Shown one piece after another: positions 19,196 to 28,816 of a stretch of DNA of 64,000 bases (positions within the stretch are counted from its first letter, which is position 1; each line of letters starts with the position of its first letter). Under the pieces are notes generated by a model. It did not search any database and had not been told where the DNA came from. It saw nothing but the letters and a program-made list of their open reading frames with translations. The DNA comes from Tateyamaria sp. Alg231-49 (GTDB lineage Bacteria; Pseudomonadota; Alphaproteobacteria; Rhodobacterales; Rhodobacteraceae), in contig NZ_FRFA01000004.1 of assembly GCF_900143535.1 (NCBI RefSeq), positions 124,001 to 188,000 on the forward strand, in the 5' to 3' direction. Made by a program: the position numbers and the translations under genes.

Positions 19196-22140
19196 GTCAG
19201 AACCTCGGGTTCCGGGTTTGCAGACACGTCCCACTCGCCAAAGCGCGCCAACTGGTCATAGTCGCGCTCATGCGTGTCTTTTTCGACGGCGCGCCGCGAG
19301 GCATAGCCCTTGTCTCCCTCAAGATAAACAGACAGCAGGCTGACCAGCTCTGCGAGGATTTTGTGTCCCGGTTCATCCGCAATCGGAGCGTCCTCGGTGC
19401 TTGGTGTGGATCCCAACCCGATGAACTGGGCGGCGCGAACGCTGCGAGGCCCCAGTTTCCCGAAAGCGCCTTCTTCTACCATTGCGGCTTCGATCAGCAG
19501 TTGTTTGTCAAAATGAGTCTGCTGTTTTTTCGCGGGCGGCTTGCCGGTTTTGTAATCGTAGATGATCACGTCACCATTTGGATCAACGTCAATACGGTCG
19601 GCGCGCCCCTCAAGCGTTGTGGCGATGGAGGGCAGGGTGAGCCGGCCGACAGCGTCCGCTTCGAACAAGGTTGGCGTGGCAATCGACTGCCGTGTTTGCT
19701 CGGTTTCAACAATCCACGAGGCGGCTCGCTCAAATCTGGCAAACCACAGGGCGCGGGCGGCTGGCCATGGCACATCAGCGTCCAAAACCTGTCGTGCGTG
19801 TTCCAAAAGGGCGTCAGTACTCAATGTGCTGGCATCGTCTAGCGTCGCCTTGACGAAATGCTCCATCACATCGTGGGACAGTATTCCGCGCAGTAATGCA
19901 TCGGGGCTTTGCACCAGGGGTTTGAGGGCGCGAAGACGCAGGCAGTGTTTGGCATAAATCGCGTAAGGATCTCTTATTAGGGTCTGTATTTCTGTAACAG
20001 TCATACTGCGCGGGCGGGCAGATACCGGTGGGCATGGTGCGGGGCGTTTTGCCTTGTCGACATCACTGGCCGCCTCTAGTTGGCGGGCGCGCGCCAACCA
20101 GACAGCGCCGCGTTCCTGCATTTGGCTCCAGACATCGGGGGCGCCTTGCGCGGCCAGTCCCACCGACAAGTTCTTGAGCCGGTTGATCCAGCGCGATGGG
20201 ATCGTTTCAGCATCATCCGACCGGATCGACCGCGTGAGCCACACCTCTGGCGCTGCGATGGCCTGTTGGAAATCGTGGGCTGACAAGCCAATGCGTCGTT
20301 CGGGCAATAAAAGCCCGGCATCCTGCCGCATCTTGCGGTTCAGCCAAGGGTCAGGTTTGGGGGCTTCCGGCCAAGTGCCATCGTTCAATCCTGCAAGTAT
20401 AACCAGATCAGCGCCTTGAACGCGTGCCTCAAGCGTGCCCCAGATCATGTTCGAAGCATGTGGTGAGTCCCGGTCGCGCACTTCGCCCTGGCTTAGGATG
20501 CCACCGATCAGGTTGGCGTAATCCGACGCGGTTAGTTCCACTGTGTCGTTGGACTCGGCCAAAACGTCCGCCATGGTCTTTCGAGCCTCTTGGCCCGTCT
20601 TTTTTAGCCACAATTCGCCAGCGTCTGACCCGTCTGGTCCATTGGCGATATCCGTTGCCAATGCGATGTGGCGATTTACCCATTCGGTCAGGCTCAACTT
20701 GCCGGAAATCGATTTCGAGCAGGTCACATCCGCGACCCACTGGGCCCAAAGCTCCATGGCCTCAGCATGGTTTTTGTCAGCAAGCGGCGCAAGGCGGATG
20801 AGTTTGTCGCGATCGGGGTAGGGAAGACCCGTCTTGCGCATCCGCAATTCCAGTTTTTGGGTTTTCAGGATGTGATCGTTGCGCCCATGGCTCGAATGCG
20901 TCAGCGGATGTTTGAGAAGGGTGAGTAGGGCCTCGGCATCTAGTTGGCGATCAAAAAGGCCGGCCACATGACGCAGGAAGCGACCCGGTGGGGTCAGGTG
21001 CAACGGTGTACCCGCGCTGTCGTCTGGCAAGATGTTCCATCTGTCCAGCGCAGCAGTAACTTGCCGGGTCAACATACGGTCAGGCGTAATCAAGGCGGCG
21101 CGCTGTCCGGTTTCGGCGGCCTCGCGCAGGCGCATTGCAATCGTGATGGCCTCGGCGCGTGGCGTGCCGGCCTCGACCAGGGTGATCTGTGCGGTGGCGA
21201 CGTCCAGGTCACCCAGTTTGGGTCCTTCGGTTCGCCATGCATTCGTAACAGGTGCAGGCCGCAAAGCGAGAGAGATCAACCGATTGCGCACCAGTGTCGG
21301 GACGGCATTGCCGGACCAGGCGGTGATATCATTTGGGTGAATGCCCATCGCCTGTGCCAGCTTGAGAAACCGAAACTGTGGATGATCTTCTCCGGCCTTA
21401 TCCTTGGCTATGTCATCCCAGACATTCGGCATGTCAAAGTCAAAACCGGGGAGGATGACGGCACCTTGCGGAAGGGCAGCAATCGCTTGCATCAGCAGTT
21501 GTGTGGTGCCGCGTGACCCGGTGGAACCAACGACAAGAACAGGGTCTGTTATGGGGTTTTTTGCCCAATGTGCCGCCAAATTCAGGACGGTTTCGCGCTG
21601 TCGTCCTTCTGCGTCAGGCGCTGTCTTTGATCCATCAATATAGGATTGCGCAATGGCGATAAACGCCTGCGCGCGCGCCCAGTGTCCGGATTGGTCTGAC
21701 ACATCAAGATTTGCGATATCTGCAGCAGTGACGCCTTCGCCCTGCATCTCGTCCATCAAGGTGGCGAGGCTATCGGCCATATCGAAACCGGCGGTTTCAG
21801 GGGCAAAGCCGGTTTGCTGTTCGATCAACTTGTTGGTCAAAGCCACGAGTTCCAGCCGACGCCTCAATGGCGAGGTGGGCCGGGGCAATGCGTCGCCGGG
21901 CAACAGATCATCGAGATCGGTGATCATACGAATGCGAGGCAACAAACGTGCAGGTCCTGCGTCGAACAGATCTCGCAGACGGCGTGACATCCTGCGTGTG
22001 TTCACCAAAAGGGTCACGCGCGCCCATGCATCTGGTGTTGCGTTTTCCAGCCTTTCTTCAAGGCCCCTAATCACAGCGGCGGGGAAATCGACGCCCATCG
22101 CACAGCCAAAGACCCGAGGGGATGTGGATGGATCAAACAT
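19192..22140 (-). CDS. addB: AddB, nuclease subunit for double-strand break repair
   Basis: 982 residues. The ATG at 22140 overlaps the murU stop (TGATG). The N-terminal half is an inactive helicase-like fold without a clear Walker A. The conserved block VILAGLNDGTWPEAPKPDPWLNRKMR lies centrally, and a C-terminal RecB-like nuclease has GRADRIDV and IIYDYKTGKPP. The four-Cys iron-sulfur cluster of Bacillus AddB is not seen, in line with the alphaproteobacterial type. Coupled to addA downstream. Confidence 0.94.
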   Translation of the reverse strand: MFDPSTSPRVFGCAMGVDFPAAVIRGLEERLENATPDAWARVTLLVNTRRMSRRLRDLFDAGPARLLPRIRMITDLDDLLPGDALPRPTSPLRRRLELVALTNKLIEQQTGFAPETAGFDMADSLATLMDEMQGEGVTAADIANLDVSDQSGHWARAQAFIAIAQSYIDGSKTAPDAEGRQRETVLNLAAHWAKNPITDPVLVVGSTGSRGTTQLLMQAIAALPQGAVILPGFDFDMPNVWDDIAKDKAGEDHPQFRFLKLAQAMGIHPNDITAWSGNAVPTLVRNRLISLALRPAPVTNAWRTEGPKLGDLDVATAQITLVEAGTPRAEAITIAMRLREAAETGQRAALITPDRMLTRQVTAALDRWNILPDDSAGTPLHLTPPGRFLRHVAGLFDRQLDAEALLTLLKHPLTHSSHGRNDHILKTQKLELRMRKTGLPYPDRDKLIRLAPLADKNHAEAMELWAQWVADVTCSKSISGKLSLTEWVNRHIALATDIANGPDGSDAGELWLKKTGQEARKTMADVLAESNDTVELTASDYANLIGGILSQGEVRDRDSPHASNMIWGTLEARVQGADLVILAGLNDGTWPEAPKPDPWLNRKMRQDAGLLLPERRIGLSAHDFQQAIAAPEVWLTRSIRSDDAETIPSRWINRLKNLSVGLAAQGAPDVWSQMQERGAVWLARARQLEAASDVDKAKRPAPCPPVSARPRSMTVTEIQTLIRDPYAIYAKHCLRLRALKPLVQSPDALLRGILSHDVMEHFVKATLDDASTLSTDALLEHARQVLDADVPWPAARALWFARFERAASWIVETEQTRQSIATPTLFEADAVGRLTLPSIATTLEGRADRIDVDPNGDVIIYDYKTGKPPAKKQQTHFDKQLLIEAAMVEEGAFGKLGPRSVRAAQFIGLGSTPSTEDAPIADEPGHKILAELVSLLSVYLEGDKGYASRRAVEKDTHERDYDQLARFGEWDVSANPEPEVLT

Positions 22141-22826
22141 CAAAACCTCTCCAACATCGCTTCGGCCTCGACGATCCCACCGGGGTGACCGACGTCACAC
22201 CAGTGTCCCGGGTATGACAGGCCGAACAGCCGACCTTTGTCAGCCATCTTGTTCCATATGACGTTCAGCGAAAAAGCCTGCTCAGAGACTGTTTCGAGTA
22301 GATCGGTCTTCATTATTTGGGCGCCGCCGTACACCGTTTCATCGCCTCGATGCAGTCGCCCCAGCGGGTCAATTTCAAAGTCAGCTTTGCCGTTGCGCCC
22401 ATGCACCCGTGCCTTTGGGACGCACATCAGCAAGGCGTCCATTTTTGACGGATCCCACGCCTGCATCAGCAGGTCCAACGGATTAGGCCCCGCCCAAACC
22501 GCATCGGAGTTCAGAGTAAGAACCGGATCGGTGCCAAGAAGTGACAGGGCGTTGCGCAACCCACCGCCTGTATCGAGGATTTGTGGATCTTCTCGAATTG
22601 TGTGCACGTCTGTGCCAGCGAGATGCTGTTCCAGCATTTCGGGCAGGTAGTGCAGGTTCGCCACGATTGGCGCGGCGTTCACTTCATGAGCAAGCGCAAG
22701 CGCGTGGTCGATCAGCGCGCCGCCAGCCACTTTGACCAGCGGTTTGGGTTGGTGCGCTGTCAGATGCTTCATCCGGGTTCCGAACCCGGCGGCAAATAGC
22801 ATTAAGGCAATGGGATCGTGGCGCAT
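22140..22826 (-). CDS. murU: MurU-like nucleotidyltransferase (MurNAc-1-phosphate uridylyltransferase)
   Basis: 228 residues. The nucleotide-binding opening is MLFAAGFGTRMKHLT, with PKPLVKVAG and TLNSDAVW, as in sugar-1-phosphate nucleotidyltransferases. Lying directly after an AmgK-like kinase (25-bp overlap), it is best read as MurU of the anhydro-MurNAc recycling route, which makes UDP-MurNAc while bypassing de novo synthesis. The family assignment is firm; the MurNAc substrate rests on context and resemblance. Confidence 0.85.
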   Translation of the reverse strand: MRHDPIALMLFAAGFGTRMKHLTAHQPKPLVKVAGGALIDHALALAHEVNAAPIVANLHYLPEMLEQHLAGTDVHTIREDPQILDTGGGLRNALSLLGTDPVLTLNSDAVWAGPNPLDLLMQAWDPSKMDALLMCVPKARVHGRNGKADFEIDPLGRLHRGDETVYGGAQIMKTDLLETVSEQAFSLNVIWNKMADKGRLFGLSYPGHWCDVGHPGGIVEAEAMLERF

Positions 22827-23824
22827 TGGTCTTTGAGCTTTTGCAAAAGGTCCGGGTTGGGAACAGGCAGTGTGTTGTCGATCAAGGGTTTGATGGATGC
22901 CAGCGCAGGGTGAGACAGGTTGGTTTGGATATTTCCCCAGACGCGCGGGATCAGATCGACGTAATGCGGCTTTCCATAGTGCATGGAAAGTCTGGCAAAT
23001 ACGCCCAGAATGCGTAAGTTCCGCTGCGCACCAAGCAGGGCATAGGCGTCTCGAAACGGGTCTTCGTCCAAATGCGTCGCGCCAATGTATCGCGCGATCA
23101 TCGCTTCACCTACATGCCCCGGCACTTCACGTCGGGCGTCCTGCACAATGGACACCAGATCATAAGCGGGGTGGCCCAGCATGGCGTCCTGATAATCCAG
23201 CAAGCCAACCTTCCGGACGCCCGTGCGGTTGGGCAGCCAGATCAGGTTTTCGGCGTGATAATCGCGTTGGATCAAGACGGCAGGCGCGGAATCAAGTGGC
23301 TCAAGGCAGGAGCGGAAGGCGGTAACAAACGCATCCTTTTCTGTTGCATTGACGCTGCCTTTCACTCCGCGCTGATACCAATCGTAGGCTAGCGCCGCGC
23401 GGTCTGTCATGATGTCTGCATCGTAGCGCGGCAAGTCGGGGGAGTGCGCCTGATGCAGATGCACCAGAACGTCGACGGAGGCCGCATATAGCGGCTCTTC
23501 CAACTTTGAATCTGCCGCCATGACACGCGCAAAGAGGTCATCGCCAAGGTCTTCGATGAGCAACAGGCCATGTGTATCGTCTTGCGCGTAAATCTCAGGC
23601 GCAGACAAGCCAACCTCGCGCAGATGGTTTGTGATGTGCACAAAGGGGCGTACATCTTCGCCTTTGTCGGGGGGCGCATCCATCAGAATGGCGGTGGTCT
23701 GCGCGTCGCGTTCCAATCGCTCATATCGACGGTTCGATGCGTCGCCGGCTACCAGTGTTCGGGGCATATCGCCCCAACCCGCCTGATCCAGAAAGCTAGA
23801 AATGAGGGTAGCGCGATCAGGCAT
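22802..23824 (-). CDS. amgK: AmgK-like sugar kinase (MurNAc/GlcNAc anomeric kinase)
   Basis: 340 residues of the APH-like kinase fold: GDASNRRYERL near the N terminus, GLLLIEDLGDDLF hinge, LIQRDYHAENLIWLP catalytic loop and GLLDYQDAMLGHPAYDL metal-binding loop. Paired with murU, it would phosphorylate MurNAc at C1 in cell-wall recycling. The ATG at 23824 overlaps the tsaE end by 8 bases, and GGAG lies about 10 bases upstream. Confidence 0.87.
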   Translation of the reverse strand: MPDRATLISSFLDQAGWGDMPRTLVAGDASNRRYERLERDAQTTAILMDAPPDKGEDVRPFVHITNHLREVGLSAPEIYAQDDTHGLLLIEDLGDDLFARVMAADSKLEEPLYAASVDVLVHLHQAHSPDLPRYDADIMTDRAALAYDWYQRGVKGSVNATEKDAFVTAFRSCLEPLDSAPAVLIQRDYHAENLIWLPNRTGVRKVGLLDYQDAMLGHPAYDLVSIVQDARREVPGHVGEAMIARYIGATHLDEDPFRDAYALLGAQRNLRILGVFARLSMHYGKPHYVDLIPRVWGNIQTNLSHPALASIKPLIDNTLPVPNPDLLQKLKDQCATIPLP

Positions 23825-24290
23825 GCTGGAGGACTCCTGCCAAGCGGGTGTTCCATTTGGGGGCAGTCCATTCCCATTGAGCAACGCGCCCATCGTCCCG
23901 GTAAGAGATGTCGATCAACAGTGCATCCGCCGGGGCCAGCGGGCCAAGGCGATCTGGCCACTCAACCAGGCAAATGGCGTCCTCAAACGCGTCCACAAGC
24001 CCCAATTCATCAATCTCTGTGTCCGTGGAAATACGGTACAAGTCGGCGTGCCAAAGCGCGCCGTGCCGCGTGTCATAAGTCTGGATCAAAGTGAAAGTCG
24101 GGGAGGGGACATCCTCATGCGTTTCCAAAAGAGATTGGATCAACGCGCGGGCGAAATGCGTCTTGCCAGCGCCTACAGGCCCGCTCAGCAGGACCGTGTC
24201 GCCCGGACGCAATTGAGCACCAAGCGCGATTGCGCTGTGTGCAGTCGCATCCGCATCTGGCCAGTCAAAAGTGAGTGGGCTTTGGCTCAT
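23817..24290 (-). CDS. tsaE: TsaE, ATPase of tRNA t6A biosynthesis
   Basis: 157 residues with Walker A GPVGAGKTHFARALI, the SPTFTLIQTY segment and HADLYRI, the YjeE/TsaE signature. It works with TsaB, TsaC and TsaD to form t6A37 on ANN-decoding tRNAs; tsaD is in this window at 35-36 kb. It begins the tsaE-amgK-murU-addB-addA overlap chain. Confidence 0.95.
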   Translation of the reverse strand: MSQSPLTFDWPDADATAHSAIALGAQLRPGDTVLLSGPVGAGKTHFARALIQSLLETHEDVPSPTFTLIQTYDTRHGALWHADLYRISTDTEIDELGLVDAFEDAICLVEWPDRLGPLAPADALLIDISYRDDGRVAQWEWTAPKWNTRLAGVLQHA

Positions 24291-24335
24291 TGCGCCAAAC
24301 TATCTGCATCACCGGGCGCTGCAAGCACAATGACC

Positions 24336-25832
24336 TCAGGCAGGCAGTTGGGATGAGGCCTTTTGAGCTGGGTCTTTAACCGAAAAGCGGATGACCGTTG
24401 CACCGGATGCGATGGGCGACAGACGCGCCGTAAACAACCCATCACTTTTGTGGATCACTTCTGCTTCCCACGTGGCGCGTTCGCCCACTTTCATTACAAA
24501 ATCCCGCATATCAGCCCAAGCAGGGTCTGGTTCCGCCTGCGCCTGCCATTCCTTCAGAGAGTCGACAATCGTGACATCTGCGAAACTTCCTTCGGGATCC
24601 ATGCCCCACATTTCACGAAAGGCTGCGTTGCAAAACGTCAGAACACCGGCAGCGGAGAACACGGCAAGAGCATCCTCAAAGGTGTCCATCAGCGACTGAC
24701 CCAGTTCCAGCTCTGCCCGGAAGTTACGGGTGAGGGAGATTTCGGCGGTGATATCCTCGACCAAAAAGGCAACGGCACCGTCTGGGTGTGGGCGCCCGCT
24801 GATACGGTAAGTATGCCCGGTATCGAGGGTCCACGTCTCTTGGTAACTGGCATGAGTAGCCGCCGCGATCATGTCCGAAATTTCCTGCCGCCACGAACTG
24901 TAATTCTTGGGCTCTGGCATCACACGATTGTCGCGCAGACGGTCAAAAAAAGCGAGCAGGCCCGGCCGCCCGCTCAAAAACTCAACCGGCAGCGAGGTCA
25001 GATCGACCATCGCCGGGTTGAACAAAGCCAACTGTCCGTTGCGGTCAAAGATGGCCAGCCCGATGGATAGATGGACAAAATTGCGCTGGGCCACTTCGGC
25101 TTCGATCACAGCATTGATGTCCACGGCATGATAAATGGTGCTGTCGTCCACTTGAGTGGCTGTGACGTTGTACCATTCGGTCAGGTTGGTTTCTTCGACC
25201 TTGATCGACGCACGGACAGTGCGCTTTTCATCCAACTCTTCCTGATCGAGATGGAACAACGGATCATCTGTTCCCTCGTCTGAAGGACGTGCGGCATCTG
25301 CCAGTGTCTGGTAGGCGATATTGCGCCAGTGGATTTTGCCGTCAGCACCGACGAGCCAGATGGGGTAGGGCGAGGATGCAGCGGCAAGCCTAAGCGTGCC
25401 AAGTTCTGCCTCAGTTGATTTGATCTCGTGAACGGCGCTGGCATCGATAAGAAAGTCACCTTCGATTACAACGCGCGTCATTTCCTGTTCGCGATCCAGA
25501 TGCAGGACGGCAGGATCGTCCAGCGCTGCGGCACGAAGCGTCAGTGTATCGAGGCTGCGCAGGGCATTGCCGTCCGGCAATCCGGGAAACCGAGCAGTCA
25601 GTGCGGCGCGCAACGCGTGCCAATCCGTTTCACCAGACTCCTTTAACAGAACCGACCGCGCCTGATCTGTTGCGTGCTCCAGATCGAGATCGCAAAATAG
25701 GAAATGCATACCGCATGGGTTTGGCGCCACCTGTGCCTTTTGCGGTGCCGATTGCGTACCCAAAAACACAAGGCCAGCAATGACTGCGGCTCCTGCACCG
25801 ACAAGTACCACGATAATCTCGACTACAGGCAC
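24336..25832 (-). CDS. Membrane-anchored multi-PAS protein lacking a kinase domain
   Basis: 498 residues. A single N-terminal membrane segment (about 3-25), then a less defined region, then PAS-like units: SSPYPIWLVGADGKIHWRN near 155, LSIGLAIFDRNGQLALFNPA near 260, and FEDALAVFSAAGVLTFCNAAFREMWG near 390. No HisKA or HATPase motifs follow; the protein ends after the last PAS. It may be a sensor or scaffold that acts through a partner, perhaps RegB, encoded immediately upstream on the same strand. The function is not known. Confidence 0.78.
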   Translation of the reverse strand: MPVVEIIVVLVGAGAAVIAGLVFLGTQSAPQKAQVAPNPCGMHFLFCDLDLEHATDQARSVLLKESGETDWHALRAALTARFPGLPDGNALRSLDTLTLRAAALDDPAVLHLDREQEMTRVVIEGDFLIDASAVHEIKSTEAELGTLRLAAASSPYPIWLVGADGKIHWRNIAYQTLADAARPSDEGTDDPLFHLDQEELDEKRTVRASIKVEETNLTEWYNVTATQVDDSTIYHAVDINAVIEAEVAQRNFVHLSIGLAIFDRNGQLALFNPAMVDLTSLPVEFLSGRPGLLAFFDRLRDNRVMPEPKNYSSWRQEISDMIAAATHASYQETWTLDTGHTYRISGRPHPDGAVAFLVEDITAEISLTRNFRAELELGQSLMDTFEDALAVFSAAGVLTFCNAAFREMWGMDPEGSFADVTIVDSLKEWQAQAEPDPAWADMRDFVMKVGERATWEAEVIHKSDGLFTARLSPIASGATVIRFSVKDPAQKASSQLPA

Positions 25833-25916
25833 GTCCCGTTACCTTTCATTAGCGAGGCTTCACACATGCTTCACTAAAGTTAACGGCGGGTTAATTCGGA
25901 GGGATCGAACGCAGGT

Positions 25917-27314
25917 CTATGCCTTAATTTTTTCGTTTTGGCCCTGTGGTATGGCATTTTCGCCAATGCGGGCGTCGATCTTGTGACGTGGCCATTCTAC
26001 GGCAACAATTGCGCCGCGGTATTCGCCGTCGACCGGAGTGCTGGCGTAGGGGTCAGATCCGTTGGCGAATGTCAGTCCGGCACCCGAGCGCTCTAGAAGT
26101 GTTTTGGCGATGAACAGACCCAGGCCCATGCCTTCGTATTCGGGGCGTTCTACACGGGCGTTGCCCGCCTTCCGCGCGCGGACAAATGGATCGCCGATCC
26201 GACCCAAAACTTGTGGGGGAAAACCGCGCCCGTCATCCATAATCCGCAGAGTGATCCGATCGTCTGTCCAATGGGCTTCGATCCAGACGGTCGAACGGGC
26301 AAAGTCGACAGCATTCTGAACAAGGTTGCGCAGTCCGTGTATGATCTCTGGTTGACGCAGAATGGATGGCTGGTCCATCTCGATCCCTGCATCGGGATCG
26401 TGGGTGTATTTCACATGCTTGCCGCGATGAACGTGGGGCTCTGCTGCCTCTTGTACGACAGCCATCAAAGGAGCTTGGCGCAGGTGCAAGTCGTCTTTTC
26501 CGGCCCGGCCCATGTCGCGCAGAATGTCCCGGCACCGGTCCGCTTGTTCGCGGATCAGGGCGGCATCTTCACGCAACTCGGGCTGGCCTTCTAGCTCTTC
26601 CATCAACTCACCGCTGGCGAGCTTGATTGTGGCAAGGGGGGTGCCAAGTTCGTGGGCTGTAGCAGCAATAACTCCACCGAGGTCTGTCAGCTTTTGCTCA
26701 CGCGACAGGGCCATTTGGGTGGCGGACAGAGCGTCGGACATAGAGTGTATTTCGACAGTCACCCTACGGGAATAAAGCCCGATGAAGCATACGGCGATGA
26801 CAAGTGCGATCCAGTTGCCGAATACAAACAGATCCGGAATCCGCAAGAGGGCTCCGTCTTGGGTGAGTAAGGGCAGGTGGAATTCGGACAGCAACGTCAC
26901 GATGATGATGGCTGTTGCCCCGACCAATATCGTCGACCGCGTTGTCAGAATGGCGGCAGAAATCGTAACCGGCCCAAGCATCAGAAGGGCGAATGGATTG
27001 TTGAGGCCCCCCGTCAACGCCAGCAGAAACCCGAGCTGAAGCAGATCAAACAGGACCATCAGCAGGTTCTCGGACTCGGCAAGACGTTTGTTTTCGGGGA
27101 AGATGAAGATGGCGATCAGATTGCCGATCACCGACACGCCGACGGCCAGATAGCACAGCCCAAGCTCCAGTTGCAGGCCATACATGCGCTGCGCAACCGT
27201 CAGGGCGACAAGCTGACCAACGATGGCAACCCATCGCAATAGGATCATCGTGCGCAGCCTGATCCAGCTGGAACGTTGTTGACCGGCGATTAAGCCAAAA
27301 TCTGATTGCGCCAT
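25917..27314 (-). CDS. regB: RegB (PrrB), redox-sensing histidine kinase
   Basis: 465 residues. Six hydrophobic segments fill about 20-185, with the quinone-binding heptad GGLNNPF at 102-108. The phospho-acceptor His is 221 in ATAHELGTPLATIKL, and a cytosolic Cys261 in QADRCRDIL matches the redox-active Cys265 of R. capsulatus RegB (40 residues after the His in both). ATPase boxes: NLVQNAVDFA, DDGRGFPP and GMGLGLFIAK. Start ATG at 27314. It is divergent from senC across 78 bp. Confidence 0.95.
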   Translation of the reverse strand: MAQSDFGLIAGQQRSSWIRLRTMILLRWVAIVGQLVALTVAQRMYGLQLELGLCYLAVGVSVIGNLIAIFIFPENKRLAESENLLMVLFDLLQLGFLLALTGGLNNPFALLMLGPVTISAAILTTRSTILVGATAIIIVTLLSEFHLPLLTQDGALLRIPDLFVFGNWIALVIAVCFIGLYSRRVTVEIHSMSDALSATQMALSREQKLTDLGGVIAATAHELGTPLATIKLASGELMEELEGQPELREDAALIREQADRCRDILRDMGRAGKDDLHLRQAPLMAVVQEAAEPHVHRGKHVKYTHDPDAGIEMDQPSILRQPEIIHGLRNLVQNAVDFARSTVWIEAHWTDDRITLRIMDDGRGFPPQVLGRIGDPFVRARKAGNARVERPEYEGMGLGLFIAKTLLERSGAGLTFANGSDPYASTPVDGEYRGAIVAVEWPRHKIDARIGENAIPQGQNEKIKA

Positions 27315-27392
27315 GATGTCACTACTTCGTTGGTTGCACTGGAGTGTAAGGTTGATAGCTAGGACATCAATATCCTCGCCGAAAGGACGATC

Positions 27393-28010
27393 ATGACGCG
27401 TATCATTGCACCCATTGCCGCCCTTGTCGCTGCCGTATTTCTGGGTGGCGTCTGGTGGATATCCCAACCCAGCGACGAAAGCGCCTTTGCCCAATGTTCG
27501 GCCACGACGATTGCAGGGGATGGCAATCAGATTGGTGGCCCGTTTGAGTTGGTCAATGCCGAGGGGCAAACCGTCACCGATGGGGATGTGATCACCGAAC
27601 CCAGCCTAATTTACTTTGGATACACGTTCTGCCCCGATGTTTGTCCGCTCGACACGTCGCGCAATGCCGAAGCGGTTGATCTGCTGGCAGAGCGTGGGAT
27701 GTCCGTGACGCCTATCTTCATTACCATTGATCCAGAGCGGGATACGCCCGAACTGGTTGGTGATTTCGCCTTTAACCTGCACGAGAAGATGATTGGCCTT
27801 ACAGGGTCGCCCGAGCAAATTGATGCAGCGTCAAAGGCTTATCGCACCTATTACAAAGCGCATGACAAGTCGGACGAATTCTACCTTGTTGATCATTCCA
27901 CCTTTACTTACCTCGTCTTCCCTGAAATCGGGTTTGTCGAGTTTTTTCGCCGGGATACGAGTGCTGAGGTGATGGCAGACCGCGTGGCGTGTTTTATAGA
28001 AAACGCCTGA
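27393..28010 (+). CDS. senC: SenC/PrrC, SCO1-type copper chaperone for cytochrome oxidase
   Basis: 205 residues. One N-terminal membrane anchor (IIAPIAALVAAVFLGGVWW), then a periplasmic thioredoxin-like SCO domain. The copper ligands are Cys80 and Cys84 in FCPDVCP and His168 in VDHST. It is needed for Cu delivery to cytochrome oxidases and influences RegBA signalling in Rhodobacter. AAAGGA lies 7 bases upstream. It sits between regB and regA, the classical arrangement. Confidence 0.94.
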   Translation: MTRIIAPIAALVAAVFLGGVWWISQPSDESAFAQCSATTIAGDGNQIGGPFELVNAEGQTVTDGDVITEPSLIYFGYTFCPDVCPLDTSRNAEAVDLLAERGMSVTPIFITIDPERDTPELVGDFAFNLHEKMIGLTGSPEQIDAASKAYRTYYKAHDKSDEFYLVDHSTFTYLVFPEIGFVEFFRRDTSAEVMADRVACFIENA

Positions 28011-28098
28011 AAACGCGGAAAAAATTGACCCCGCCTGCTGCGCGCTACATATTCTCTTCCAGCCACAATACGACGATACACGGGAACTGGAGCACAAC

Positions 28099-28653
28099 AT
28101 GGTCACTTCGGCATTGCCTGAACTGGGCGCTGACAAGAGTCTTTTGCTCGTCGATGATGACGAGCCGTTTCTGCGTCGGCTTGCCAAAGCCATGGAAAAA
28201 CGTGGGTTTGAGATTGAAACAGCTGACAGTGTCGCGGGCGGCAAGGCCATCGCGACAGCCCGTCCCCCTGCCTATGCCGTTGTCGATCTGCGCCTTGAGG
28301 ATGGCAACGGGTTGGATGTCGTTGAAATATTGCGCGATCGCCGCCCGGACGCTCGGGTTGTTGTCTTGACGGGATACGGTGCTATCGCGACCGCAGTTGC
28401 GGCTGTGAAAATCGGTGCGACGGACTATTTGTCCAAACCTGCCGATGCGGCAGACATCACCAACGCTTTGCTGGCCAAAGGTGATGATTTGCCCCCACCG
28501 CCAGAGAACCCAATGAGTGCAGATCGCGTGCGCTGGGAACATATTCAGCGGGTCTATGAGCTGTGTGATCGCAACGTGTCAGAGACGGCACGTCGGCTGA
28601 ACATGCATCGCCGAACCCTGCAGCGCATTCTGGCAAAGCGTTCGCCCCGCTGA
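28099..28653 (+). CDS. regA: RegA (PrrA), redox response regulator
   Basis: 184 residues. The receiver domain has acidic LLLVDDDEP, phospho-acceptor Asp63 in VVDLRLEDG, Thr in VLTGYG and Lys in LSKP. A proline-rich linker (LPPPPENP) leads to a Fis-type helix-turn-helix ending NVSETARRLNMHRRTLQRI, which is nearly invariant in RegA proteins. It controls respiration, photosynthesis, N2 and CO2 fixation genes in relatives. GGAG lies 8 bases upstream. Confidence 0.96.
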   Translation: MVTSALPELGADKSLLLVDDDEPFLRRLAKAMEKRGFEIETADSVAGGKAIATARPPAYAVVDLRLEDGNGLDVVEILRDRRPDARVVVLTGYGAIATAVAAVKIGATDYLSKPADAADITNALLAKGDDLPPPPENPMSADRVRWEHIQRVYELCDRNVSETARRLNMHRRTLQRILAKRSPR

Positions 28654-28662
28654 ACCTATCAA

Positions 28663-28722
28663 GGGGGCTGTCTGCCCCCGTCGCATACGCGACTCCCCCG
28701 AGGATTTTTTAAATCAGAGAAG
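28663..28722. repeat. Dispersed intergenic repeat, copy 1 (also acts as a hairpin after regA)
   Basis: GGGGGC...GCCCCC stem followed by a second GC-rich stem, GACTCCCCCGAGGA, TTTTTTAAAT and CAGAGAAG. A near-identical unit follows serB at 63683-63736. It probably terminates regA transcription. Confidence 0.75.
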
Positions 28723-28816
28723 ATAAAGGTCATTGGGCTTTTTTGGGCCCTGTCGAGGTGCGCACCGTTTCGGCATATACGGATAAATGCACTCTGAATG
28801 CGGTGATACGCCGTTT

